A stretch of DNA of 64,000 bases from Lamellibrachia columna (taxonomy: Eukaryota > Annelida > Polychaeta > Sabellida > Siboglinidae): assembly GCA_963662155.1 (NCBI GenBank), contig OY759274.1:23615122-23679121 (forward strand), written 5' to 3'. The position numbers and the translations under genes were made by a program. How positions within the stretch are numbered: position 1 is the stretch's first letter; every line of letters begins with the position of its first letter. The notes under the pieces were generated by a model. It searched no databases. It saw only the letters and a list, made by a program, of their open reading frames with translations, and was not told where the DNA came from. Of this stretch, positions 46,800 through 57,005 are shown in pieces.

Positions 46800-47520
46800 T
46801 GCTGACAATATTATCAGACCATGACATACTACAGACATTAAAAAAACTAACAGATTGGTCAAGCAAATAGCAAATGAAATTCAACACATCAAAATGCCAC
46901 CTACTCACAATTACTCATAAGTCTAAACTTAGCCAGTTCACCTACACCATCTCAAACCAGCCTATTTCTCAAGTAAATTCATATCCATACCTAGGCATAA
47001 TCATAGATTCTACACTGTCCTGGACTAAACATGCACAAACCACTGCATTAAAATCTGCACAAACACTTCGCCTACTCAAATGAACACTCCAAAAATCAAA
47101 AGTAAAGGAGGCAGCCTACAATCTGTTAATAAGACCCAAATTAGAATATGAAGCAACAGCAACATACCCAAAACAACATTGACACCCTAGAGAAAATACA
47201 AAGAAGCACCGCTCGATTTGCCCTTAATGACCACGGTCGTACCACAAGCGTCACACACCTACAACACAAACTTGGCTGGCAGACATTAGAACAACAATGA
47301 TTACAACAACAACTCACTTTCTTCTACAAAATTAAACATAACCTCCTGAATATTTCTCTGCCAAAACATCTTATAGTCCCATGCACCCAGACACAAGACA
47401 GCGATCCTAATAAATATATATACAAATACAAGCATGTATCAACACATATGCATATGCTTTCTATCCCAGAGTCATAAGAACCTGGAATCTACTCCCCATT
47501 GAAATAATAAGACTCCTCTC
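46800..47520 (+). pseudogene. LINE B RT C-terminal fragment
   Basis: Reads LKKLTDWSSK, a stop, MKFNTSKCHLLTITHKSK, YPYLGIIIDSTLSWTKHA and LLIRPKLEYEAT. These are the post-catalytic RT motifs of the LINE B family also seen at 19226-20300. Several stops are present. Its 3' end abuts the 5' part of a LINE A copy. Confidence 0.8.
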
Positions 47521-47555
47521 CATTCACCCAGGTAAAGGCCACCAGGCATTTAATA

Positions 47556-48756
47556 TGCAGCAGTTGTAGCAACTGGGTGGACTTCGTCAAGTCCGGGTTG
47601 AAGAAGTCCTGGACTGAGATTCAGACGGATAGTTTTAGTTTTGAGTGTATGGGGATGTATGAGGATGAAGGAACTTGAGGTGGAGTTACAACAGCTGCTC
47701 GTTGTGGCAGTGGTGGGAAGGGAGCAGGTGGGTTGTGTCAGTGGTTCTGGTGGGGGGACAGTAGATGATAAAGTGGGGGAAGATGACGAGAGAGATGCTA
47801 GGGAGAGCTCACCTCAGCCTGGGAGGAGGCTGAGAGGAGATAAGGTGACAGGTCATAGGAAGACAGGACGTAAGGAGACGGGACGTAGGGAGACAGGACG
47901 AAAGGAGACAAGAAGGAAAGAAATGGGAGGGAAGACAAATGGATTGAAGGAAAGGGGAGTGGGGGAGACAGTAGCGAAGGAGTCGGGGGAAGGAGATGAT
48001 AGTTAAGGTGATGGAGTGAGGGAGACGGGAGGGAAGGCAACGGGAGCGCAAGTTAGCCAGGAGACGGGAGGGAAAGGTGACAGGTTGATGAGTCAGAGAG
48101 AGCCTGATAACAGTCTGCCACCAAGTGACAAGGCTGCAGGACAGAATGTTATGCAGGGGATCCATCAGAAGAGCTATTCCGAGGCAGTGATAGAGGGGGT
48201 GAGAAAGAGAGCGAGGGTGTTTGTTGGGGACTCAATAGTTAGGAAGACCGACAGTGTCTTAAACAAGGGAGATGACGTGGTAGTTTGCTTGCCTGGGGCC
48301 AAAATAGAGGCGATAACTGAGAGGGTAGAAAACATTGTGGGTTCGGGCAAGGGTGGATCTGTTTTAGTACATGTAGGGACAAATAACGTAGAGAGGGAGG
48401 GTACAACTGCCGTAGTTAGGAACTACAGGAATTTGGCCAGAACACTAAAGCAGACGCGTTTTCAGCAGGTAATACTGTCAGGGATTTTACCAGTAATAGG
48501 AAGGAGTGGTCATAGATATAGAAATTGCCGGGGGATGGCAATTAACATGCTAGTCGAGAAGCTATGTAGGGAAGAGGAAGTTGGTTTTGTGGATTTCAGG
48601 GGAAGTTTTATTGGAAGGGCTGATATGTACATGAAGGACAGGCTTCATCTAAGTGGAAAGGGGGCAGCAGTATTTGCGGATGGACTCACAGCAGCAGTAG
48701 ACAGTGGCATGGGTAGCATAACTAATATTTTTGGTAGTAAACATTATTTAAATTAG
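47556..48756 (+). pseudogene. LINE A ORF1: PHD-like finger plus SGNH esterase
   Basis: At 47556-47651 one frame reads CSSCSNWVDFVKSGLKKSW and then SFECMG, a C-x2-C ... W ... FxC pattern like the end of a PHD finger. The frame then shifts and continues GCMRMKELEVELQQLL from 47656. An acidic then basic GRKETGRRE-type repeat follows. One in-frame stop (TAA, 48004-48006) interrupts it. After that comes the esterase with VFVGDSIVRK, VHVGTNN and a D-x-LHLSGKGA block, ending at 48756. PHD and esterase modules are both described for ORF1 of CR1-like elements. This copy shows what the 24 kb copy has lost at its 5' end. Confidence 0.85.
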
Positions 48757-48779
48757 AAGCATAGGGGGGTTACTTAGAG

Positions 48780-49990
48780 ATGCCTCAAGCAGGACAAGAA
48801 GCCACTAGTACAGATAAACCAATAACAAAATGTCCGAAAAACATGTCTGAAGCAGGTTATAGATGCGTGTGTTTAAATGCTAGGAGTATAGTAAATAAGA
48901 AAAATGAATTAAACATTATGGTAGAAGATACTAACCCTCACATAATTGATATAACAGAATCATGGGCCAACACAGACATAACAGATGCTGAATTAGGATT
49001 GACAGGATACGTAATGTTTAGGAGAGATCGAATAGGAAGAAGGGGAGGGGGAGTTATTTTATATGTTAAAGAATCTATTCAGGCTTATGAAATAAAATTA
49101 GAAATGAAAGCAGATTACGATGAAGCTGTTTGGTGCAAAATAGTTTAAGAAAATTCAAAATTAACTATTGGATTAGTTTACCGAAGTCCAAACATAAACG
49201 AAGAAGATAACACAAAAATACAAAATGCTATAATGGAAGTTAGTAAAGGGGAATGTATCATAATGGGAGATTTTAACCATGGACACATACTATGGAAATC
49301 TCTAGAGAGTACAGGGGGTGAGGACCAACAATTTATATTTTTAATTTAGGATAGCTTCCTTACTCAGCACGTGCTAGAACCAACCAGGGGAGAAAATGTA
49401 TTAGAAATAGTTTTATCATCACAAAAAGAATTAGTGGACAATGTAAACATACATGAACCATTGGGTAACAGTGACCACAATCAAATACATTTTGACATCA
49501 ATGTAAAATCAGAAAGTAAAAATAAAAAAACGTATAGGAGAAACATCCACAAAGGTAACTTTAAAGATATGAGAAAATACTTAGCAAAGCTAGATTGGAA
49601 TAACATGCATAAGACTGCAATTGAATGTTGAAATATTCTAAAATATGAAATTGAGAGTATCATCGATAATTAAATTTGTTCCCTTGAAAAAACATGGAAA
49701 ACAGTCTAGAAAGATACACTTGTCAAAAGAAGCTATTAGAAAAATAGTGTTTAAACAAACTAAGTGGAGGGTTTATAGGCGTACCAGAAAGGATGAAAAC
49801 TATGCAAATTACAAAGAGGCACTTAACCTAGCTACAACTGAAATTAGAAAATTTAAAACCTTTGAAAAAAAAATTGGGAGGTAATATAAAAAATTACAGC
49901 AATAGTTTCTATGCTTATGTAAGGAGTAACAGAAAGTTTGAGATAAGGTCGGACCACTGGAAAACAACAAGGGAAACATAATTTCAGATG
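48780..49990 (+). pseudogene. LINE A ORF2, endonuclease half, inactivated
   Basis: Starts with ATG (GAGATGCCTCAAGC) 24 bases after the ORF1 stop codon. It follows the intact ORF2 through CLNARSIVNKK, GGGVILYVKES, MGDFNHGH and GNSDHNQIHF. Stops occur at 49146, 49347 and 49629, and frameshifts follow around 49660 and 49860. No RT motifs remain. Confidence 0.88.
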
Positions 49991-50069
49991 TTACTGAACA
50001 TTCTTCAGGATAGTTCATTTTCAAATCAGATAACTTTCATTTTACATATCCAAAGTGTGTTTAGTTTAC

Positions 50070-50238
50070 CTGGTAGAGGCTATCGTCAGAAATTACAGGA
50101 GCCAAGTAGTCATCCCATACGTAGAGGGTACACCGAGTACTGAAGAAATATGGAGTAGCAACAGCTATGCGTCCCCACACCACCCTCAGGCGCTTGTTGG
50201 TACATCCCAAGGCAACAAATGTTATCTTAGAGCAGGAG
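50070..50238 (-). CDS. Possible exon of an unidentified gene
   Basis: On the minus strand an ATGTTGCAG acceptor and a CAG|GTAAAC donor enclose 169 bases with one open frame: SCSKITFVALGCTNKRLRVV, then WGRIAVATPYFFST and LYVWDDYLAPVISDDSLYQ. The composition (Trp, Tyr, Cys, mixed hydrophobic) looks like real protein rather than AT-rich noise, but I do not recognise the family. A diverged copy of the acceptor and first codons occurs inside the hAT-type MITE at about 55850-55910. Confidence 0.4.
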
Positions 50239-50857
50239 CTGCAACATGTGTTGAATTCAAAGTAAGTGTTGATTTGAGCCAAACTTCTGAGTTCTTTTTT
50301 CAAATTGCCAATTGCCACATGGTGACATTGCCACACAGACCCTTTGGACAAATTTGGACAAATGTTCTCACATCAAATCTTCAAATGGTGTACAAATGTA
50401 TGTTTAGCTAGTACTGTAAAGACTGAGTTCATAGGCAATTCTATTAGTAATAGATTATAATTAATGTACTAGTAATAGTAATGGAAACAGTAAGAAGCAA
50501 CAGTAATACTAGAACTGTAATAGATTGTCTGTAATAGAGCCTGTCCATTTATCCATTTATTAATTTATTTATGAACTGATGCAATGTGGAGTGAAAAAAA
50601 TTGTCAAAGCTTCGAAATGGCAGCAAGAGGATTCAGTCTTCAGTTTTCTTACTCCAAACAGCCCCTTCTGGGCCTAACACAGGAGTGTGGTGCTTGGTGC
50701 GCATAAAAAAGGTGCATATAAATGTGGGAAATAATAAATTTTGAATAAAAATAGTGCAATTAAAAAGTGGATTAAAATATAGATACAGATATCCTCCTTA
50801 TAGACGAATGAGGTGAGCTGGAGGGGCAAGATAGACAGTGTTAGTTGGAAGGGGTTT
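50239..50857. other. Unassigned sequence
   Basis: AT-rich, no gene. At about 50645-50690 it contains the inverse of the repeat at 33745-33790 (TACTCCAAACAGCCC). Nothing else recognised. Confidence 0.4.
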
Positions 50858-51787
50858 TAACAAGATTGCCATCCCAAACAACAAGTTCCAGATGGCAAGT
50901 GGACAAGGAAGCCATTGGTTTATCGAGAGTTCAAAAATTTTCTCATCTATGTGTAGCCCGTCCTTATCAAATATCTGTCAATTCTATTTTGAAACATATT
51001 CACACTACTAGCATTAACACAATCATTTGGCAGTTTGTTCCATTCATTTATCACCCTCTGTGGGAAAGAGTACTTTCTCATGTCCAACCTACACTGCTCC
51101 TTAACTAATGCTGCTTTGTGTCCTCTGGTTCTACTGCCTTCTTTAAGTTTGAAGAACATATTCCTATCAACATCCTCATAACCGTTCACTATGTTAAACA
51201 CTTCTATTTGTTCTCCTCTTATTCTCCTGGTCTCTAGTGTTGTCAAACCACATTGTAATAAGCGACTTTCGTAACTAAGGTCTCTCAATTCTGGAATCAT
51301 TTTAGTTGCTCTTTGTTGTGTTCTTTCTAGCTTGTCTATGTCCTTTTTACGATATGGCCTCCATGCTTGAATACAATATTCCAAATGTGGTCTAACTATT
51401 GATTTGTACAGGGGTACAATTAGCTGTTTCTCCTTATACATGATAGTTCTCCTAATTAGCCCTAGAGTTTGATTTCCTTTCGAAGCGGCAATCCCCCATT
51501 GCTCTGAAACTTTCATGTCAGCACTAAATGTTACTCCTAAGTCCTTTTCTTGTGTGGTTCTACCTAGTACAGCAACCCCCATTTTATATTCTTCGTCCAT
51601 GTTTCCATGTCCTATGTGTATACATTTACACTTCCCAAAATTGAATAACATTTGCCATTTTTCTGACCATTTAATTAATTTATCTAGATCATCCTGTAAA
51701 CTTTGTTTATCTGTATCATTAGTAACCTTTCTGAATATTTTTGTGTCATCTTCAAATTTCAGTACTTTGCTAGATATGTCATCTTCC
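50858..51787 (-). pseudogene. LINE A RT fragment, 3' half of a split copy
   Basis: Minus-strand frame 51651-50947 and its upstream extension encode KVLKFEDDTK (ADD changed to EDD), WSEKWQMLFNFGKCKC, KEKDLGVTFSADMKVSEQ, RPHLEYC and CGLTTLETRR to the stop, then the LINE A 3' UTR and ATCTTGTTAA tail. At 51787 the sequence stops exactly at the Merlin-like element; the missing upstream piece is at 61377-61470. Confidence 0.9.
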
Positions 51788-52382
51788 GGTAATTGTTTAC
51801 TTAACTGGCCTAAATTATTAGGGCTTTATGCTGACGATTTTTCCAGAATTTGTTTACCTGAATGCGTTCCTTGCACCATTCCGCATATGTTCCAGTAAAA
51901 AAAGTTCATATATTCTTTAAAAATATTGTGTTTTAGGCCACTTTTAATCAGTTTGACACATCAAAACAGCGGAGCCGATTGCATGTTAAAGATGGCGCGT
52001 GTGCGATTTGCGCATTAGTCACGCCTCGGTGCCATCAGAACCGCGAAGGCGATCTTTGTGCGTATCGAGCGCACACTTACGCATCGTAAAACATTAATTA
52101 AAAGAGAAAAAAGAGAAAGTATGCTCAAACAATTTTCAAACGAAATAATTATAAAATAAAATATTCTCCACAGTTTTTACATTAATCGCAACATTTGTAG
52201 AGCACATACAGTTAATTGTAAAGTATTTTTTCATAGTTTATTTAATTAAATATTTGATGTTGCAAATATTATTTTTTGGTGAAAGTTTTATGCTTGATAT
52301 TGGATGCTATGCGCATGCGCAACTACAATGGGGCATCTCATTGCATGTCATTGTTAATATAATAAAATGTAAAAGAATGCAT
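51788..52382 (+). repeat. Left terminal inverted repeat
   Basis: Matches the inverse of 60799-61376 with only scattered substitutions and small indels. It includes a CpG-rich block at about 51990-52090 (GATGGCGCGTGTGCGATTTG) in an AT-rich setting, and the GCGCATGCGC palindrome near 52313. Confidence 0.95.
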
Positions 52383-52491
52383 CTTTTATGCGTGCATGAA
52401 AGTGAACTACACGTGAAATGTATAACTCATACCTGCAAAAGAAATAGAATAGAAAGATTAAATGTAGACACAAAATATCATGCACATTCGA

Positions 52492-52506
52492 TGTAACAAC
52501 TCTTTT
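52492..52506 (-). promoter_or_regulatory. Histone downstream element-like, U7-complementary
   Basis: On the minus strand, starting 15 nt after the last stem-loop, AAAAGAGTTGTTACA. The perfect complement of the human U7 snRNA 5' region, as I recall it, would be AAAAGAGCTGTAACA, so 13 of 15 positions agree and one difference still allows a G-U pair. Position and purine-rich core match histone downstream elements. Confidence 0.7.
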
Positions 52507-52520
52507 GCCATAGCATGGTT

Positions 52521-52588
52521 GGCTCTGAAAAGAGCCGTTTGGTTTTGGCTCTGAAAAGAGCCGTTTGGTTTTGGCTCTGAAAAGAGCC
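52521..52588 (-). promoter_or_regulatory. Three tandem histone-type 3' stem-loops
   Basis: On the minus strand, GGCTCTTTTCAGAGCC occurs exactly three times, at 52588-52573, 52562-52547 and 52536-52521, with a 26 bp period. This 16-mer is the canonical metazoan replication-dependent histone mRNA stem-loop (6 bp stem, 4 nt loop). Flanks also fit: CCAAAC precedes each copy, and AACCA follows the last. The first loop starts 43 nt past the transposase stop codon, within the spacing seen in histone mRNAs. The expected binder is SLBP. No histone coding sequence is nearby. Confidence 0.9.
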
Positions 52589-52610
52589 GTTTGGTTAGGA
52601 GATGCAAGTT

Positions 52611-52665
52611 CATTGCTAGTTTGCATTCATTCATGGGTACTGAGCTCGAATGCAAACTAGCAATG
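52611..52665. repeat. Perfect 18 bp inverted repeat at transposase stop codon
   Basis: CATTGCTAGTTTGCATTC (52611-52628) and its exact reverse complement (52648-52665) enclose a 19-base loop containing the transposase stop codon. In the mRNA it would form a stem just before the histone-type loops. Confidence 0.9.
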
Positions 52666-53611
52666 CTGACAGGCGCTGTTCGTGTCCCATGTGGCGTTGC
52701 TGCCAGATGAATTCCTGCAGGTATGTGGTGAAGAGGGCTCTGGTCGTTCCGAACTGTCGACGAAGCTTCAGTTTCGCCCTCATCCAGAGGTTTTCCACAT
52801 TCTGCGTGTGGATGTCAGGGTGGACTGGGTCAACAAAATTTTGTTGGTGAACTACAACATCGTGCTGGTACACACCTCCGTTCAACTGACCAATGTTGTT
52901 GTATGCTCTCCAGCCATCGGACATGATGTGTGTGCCAGGAAGGCACCACTGTCGTATCAGAGGCTCCAGTGTCGCTGCCGTTCTATTGCGTACCACGGCC
53001 ATACAGCACAGCCCACTCTCCCGCTCGATGGCCGCGAACACCCACATACCGTTCATAAACTGTCCACGGTGGTACTTTCTGTGGAAAAAGTACGATTCGT
53101 CGATTTCGACAACAATTGGGTCTCCATTGTTGTCGAAACCGCCAAGTTGAATTGGATTCCTCCCGACGTCAGTGGCGCATACATCCCTGATGAAGTTCGT
53201 CCAGTCGACGGACGTCTTCCGAGAAATCGGCAGGTGCCACTCCACGTTGTGCATGGGCATTTCCGATGCCCAACTAAACAGGAACCACATAAGCTTCCCC
53301 AGAGCAATCTTGCTCTTGAAGAAGGAGTTTATTCTGAGGCCTTCTCTCCGATGACATTGTCGGCATTTCCAGCGGTAGCCGTCTTGCGCATCTCGCTGTG
53401 CCACCAAGCTACACGGAATCGCACATTGCGGGCATGTGTACGTATTGTGGAGCAACCCCCTTCGAGCCATCCACTCCATTATCAACTTGATGTTGCCTTC
53501 CAACATCAGTTTAAGCTGGAATGGCCCCAGTCGCTCAAGAGCCATCGCCGGTGCAGCCATTATCGTGTTCGGTGGCACAATCCATGTCGCAGCTGCTGGT
53601 CGTCCCGCCAT
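52631..53611 (-). CDS. ISXO2/Merlin-type transposase
   Basis: A 326 aa intact protein starting at ATG (GCAATGGCG). A zinc ribbon (CPQC at 60-63 and CRQC at 83-86) precedes a helical segment. The nuclease has VVEIDESYFF (Asp171), HIMSDGWRAYNNI (Asp232) and HTQNVENLWMRAKLKLRR (Glu273), the D-D-E pattern of the IS1595/ISXO2 group used by Merlin elements. Length is typical. A TTTATTTTTTAG acceptor-like site 24 bases before the ATG hints at a 5' untranslated exon. No stops or shifts interrupt it, and the whole C-terminal block is conserved, so it may be active. It is transcribed toward the left TIR and followed by three histone-type stem-loops and a U7-like site. Confidence 0.95.
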   Translation of the reverse strand: MAGRPAAATWIVPPNTIMAAPAMALERLGPFQLKLMLEGNIKLIMEWMARRGLLHNTYTCPQCAIPCSLVAQRDAQDGYRWKCRQCHRREGLRINSFFKSKIALGKLMWFLFSWASEMPMHNVEWHLPISRKTSVDWTNFIRDVCATDVGRNPIQLGGFDNNGDPIVVEIDESYFFHRKYHRGQFMNGMWVFAAIERESGLCCMAVVRNRTAATLEPLIRQWCLPGTHIMSDGWRAYNNIGQLNGGVYQHDVVVHQQNFVDPVHPDIHTQNVENLWMRAKLKLRRQFGTTRALFTTYLQEFIWQQRHMGHEQRLSALLVCIRAQYP

Positions 53612-54013
53612 TGCAGTAATTGCAGTTCCTAAAAAATAAACAATGACATTTTACACAACAATAAAGATATGCTTACGAACAATTCTGTATCATGTGAATA
53701 AAGAAAGTTATGAAACAGATGACAGCTGGTAGGAAACCACCATTGTAATATACATTATCCACAGACCCCCAGTCATGAGTACATTCTATTTGTTTATTTA
53801 AATAAGTACTTTAATTTAATTAAGTAAATTTATATAAATTTACAAGTTTATAAACTCTCTTTACAGTAACATATTCATTACATGATCATTTAAATATTAT
53901 AATAAATTTAAATGTTAAAAATATTTTTTTATTATATGCATATTAATTTTATGGGGTTACACCAAAGATATATTTAGTTTTTTAAATAATTATAAACTTG
54001 TTAGTAACCTAAC

Positions 54014-54015
<2 letters not shown>

Positions 54016-54096
<81 letters not shown>
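54016..54096. repeat. TA microsatellite
   Basis: About 40 AT units inside the Merlin-like element, close to 400 bp beyond the transposase start. Confidence 0.95.
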
Positions 54097-54100
<4 letters not shown>

Positions 54101-54494
54101 TTTCACGTATAAGCTGTGTCCGTGTGCATGTACTACCACCGGATTTGTCTGAATACACATTTCTTGCTCAAATGACTGATAACACATTCACAGCTCACAT
54201 CCAGTGGATACACAATCCGATGCGTTCAATGTGTATTCGACGGTTATGCGCCCGTCACAGCAGTTCGTGCAAATGCTACACAATTTCTTGTGCACATGCC
54301 TCGGATCGAGGCCCTTGGTTCCATGTAGAAAGCCAGAGAATGTAAATACTTACTAAATATTGTTATTATTTAGGCTTGGCCAAGGATTTTTACAGCAATT
54401 AACCTTATTTCTGCATGTGCCTACATAGGGGTATATATGCAGCGTTAAACGTAACAACAATAACTGAAACATTGTATATAGCCTTTGCCGGTGT

Positions 54495-54615
54495 GGCAGG
54501 ATATCTCTCCCCCCGGACATCTTCCCCCTAGGGTGGAAGATACCCTAGGGTATCTTCCCTTGTAGCGTATCTTCCCCCTGGGGGTGCTATCCGGGGGTAT
54601 TAGCATCTTCCGAAA
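54495..54615. repeat. GC-rich self-complementary block
   Basis: Runs such as GGACATCTTCCCCCTAGGGT, GGAAGATACCCTAGGGTATC and TATCTTCCCCCTGGGGG alternate in orientation. The outer parts (CTCCCCCCGGA and TCCGGGGGTA) are also inverted. It probably folds into a branched hairpin and may be a small MITE. The flanks 53640-54015 and 54616-55014 hold no recognisable gene. Confidence 0.7.
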
Positions 54616-55014
54616 GAAAATGTAAGTAAAATCAAAAATATTATAAATAATGTTAAGCTAGTTATATTTATATGAAAACATGGTTTGTATTATTGTAACT
54701 CCAACCCGCATAATACAGAAGACTTTTTCTTGTTTAAGGCGAACACGGGCTATTTACATAGTAAGGTGTTCACTTGTGTTGTAGTAAATTTAAGTGCTAG
54801 TAGAAATAGATTGCATTTCTTAATAAGTGGGTTTAACGTGTCACTTATGGCTTCTTACTTCAGGCAGTCAGGCTTGTCTTGCTGTCCCCACATAGTATTA
54901 GCAGAAGATTAATTGGCTTCTCTTCTTGTGAAGCAACCATGTAGTTCAGTAAGCTACTTCTAAGTCGGAGCAGAGTTGATGGGTTACAGCATTATACGGT
55001 TTTCGAGGAGGTAT

Positions 55015-57005
55015 ATCTAAAGATACAATATGACACCATCGGCTTATCGAGACTCAAACAATTTTTATCTATGTGTAAAAAAATGTCACGCTGCTAACAG
55101 TTACACAGTCCGCAGACAATTTGTTCCATTCATTTATTGTCCTATGTGAGAACGAAAACTTCCTGATAATTTACTAATTGTATCTAATTTCCTCCAGTTG
55201 TACTATCTTAAGTGAGGAAAACATATTTTTTATCAATATTTACATACCCATTCAATATCTTAAATATTTCTATCTTATCTCCACTTAAACTCATTGTCTG
55301 TATGCTTATTAAAGCACATTCTACTAGGCGTTCTTCATAACTCTCAGATCTAGAATCATTTTTTTTGCTCTCCGCTACATTCGTTCAAGCGTATCTACAA
55401 CCTTCTTACGATATGGTTTCCACGCCCAGGGCTGGGTCCAATTATGTAATTGTAATTTATTACAGCAAAATTGTGTAATTGTAATTGATTATGGTTTCAA
55501 AATGTTGCTGTAATTGTAATTGTTATATTTTGTATAATTGAAATTTTATTTCAATTACAATCAATTACAGTACGTTTCATATCACAAACTACCTGAACGA
55601 ATTGTCAATAAAAATATAATTTAAGTCTCACATGAGTTTAAAATCAAGACTAATAATAACACCTTCTTATATATTTATATTTAAGTCTCAGTATTCACTG
55701 TCTGGTGGGTACTGGTCAGCGGTGCTAGTGGTGGGTAGCCTTAGCAATTAGCCTTTTCAGTAAGTTGGTAACAGCCTGGAAGCAATAAACAATGCACAGA
55801 CATTCAGTGAAACGTTGCAGAGTTAGCAAGCCAATTACACCCCTTGTGTTGTGATGCAAAGGGCAGACCAATTAAGAATGTCAGCTTAGAGCAGGAGCTA
55901 CAATCTCAAAGTAAACACATCAAACCCTATTATTAGTATTTTCCAAAGAAAAATTTTAAGAAATGCGCACAGATAAATGTTTGCATTGGAATATGTCCTG
56001 TAGGATTATGTCTGGATATTGCATTGTATTTTTATATAATAAAAATATGTTTTAAACGGCTATCTTTTTATTTAGTATAATTCAAAGTCACAATTAAAAA
56101 AAATAACAAACATTACCGTTATATTTGTTTATCAATTGTGCACAAAATATTGAAATTCAGCAAAACGCACAAAAATACATAATTAACAAATGCTGAATAT
56201 ATTTGGTTCCACATAATGTAATTGTAATTAAAATTGAAACAGTGTAATTTTAATTGTAATTGATTTGGAAAATTATGACTGTAATTGTAATTGAAATAAA
56301 AAAATTAATGTAATTGTAATTGATATAATTTTTTTGTAATTGGACCCAGCCCTGTCCACGCCTATATACACTATTATAAATGATATGTAACTATTGCTTT
56401 ATAAAGAGGTATAATTACCTCTTGTTCACTGTATGTTATGTTTCTCCTAATCAACCAAAGAATTTGATTACCCTTTGAAGTTGCAACACCACACCGGTCT
56501 TAAAATTTCATATCAGCACTTATTATTATTCCTAATTGGTTCTAGCACGTGCTGAGTAAGAAAGCTATCTTGAATGAATAACTAAAACTTTTTGTCGTCA
56601 CCTCCTGTACTCTCTAGTAGAAATTTCCATCGTACATGTCCGTGGTTAACATTTCCATTATGAAACGTTTCCCATCACACACTTCGTGTATAGCGTTGTT
56701 ATTGTTGTGCTATCCTCTTCGTTTATGTTTTGACTTTGGTAAACAAATCCAATAGTTAATGTTTAATCATTATATTGCACCAAACAATTTCACCGCAATC
56801 TGTTTCATTTTTAAATTTTATTTCATAAGCCTTAATATATTCTTTAATATATAACCCACCCCTTCCTTCTGTGCATGTTATGTCTATGCTGGCCCGTGAT
56901 TCGATTATGCCATTCATGGGAGGCTCAGTATCTTCAACCAAAATATTTATGTAGTTTTTCCTGATTTACTATGTTCCTTGCATTTAAACATACGCATTTA
57001 TAACC
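55015..57005 (-). pseudogene. Old LINE A copy, heavily decayed
   Basis: Minus-strand order matches LINE A but with many lesions. 3' UTR and C-terminal part lie at 55030-55426 (GGCTTATCGAGACTC; CGTTCTTCATAACT). Then comes an inserted MITE (55427-56354), more C-terminal sequence at 56363-56540, and after an internal deletion the endonuclease at 56540-57000 (GTGCTGAGTAAGAAAGCTAT; LYIKEYIKAYEIK). It is clearly older than the copies outside the Merlin-like element. Confidence 0.82.
55427..56354. mobile_element. hAT-type MITE nested in the old LINE A
   Basis: A 928 bp element with ends CAGGGCTGGGTCCAATTA and TAATTGGACCCAGCCCTG-like (TIR about 17 bp) and a perfect 8 bp duplication TCCACGCC (55419-55426 and 56355-56362). 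Both arms are rich in TGTAATTGTAATT. There is no transposase. The middle (about 55720-55930) is of different composition and includes a piece resembling the exon-like block at 50238. Confidence 0.93.

Larger units (their letters stand above)
47545..50005 (+). mobile_element. LINE A copy with intact 5' end features, 3' part missing
   Basis: Contains a PHD-like finger remnant, ORF1 and the endonuclease half of ORF2, collinear with the copy at 20571-24382. Homology stops near 50005 in the linker between endonuclease and RT, so, unlike normal 5'-truncated copies, this one has lost its 3' half, presumably by deletion or later rearrangement. Confidence 0.88.

Noticed and set aside
47798..48165. Leu/Ser/Pro-rich minus-strand frames
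   Set aside because: Antisense of the low-complexity part of LINE A ORF1.
52521..52588. Histone gene located here
   Set aside because: No histone coding sequence is found within reach on either strand; only the 3' processing signals are present, downstream of a transposase.
52682..53632. 316-codon open frame, +, opposite the transposase
   Set aside because: Antisense shadow of the conserved ISXO2 transposase; it has no domain of its own.
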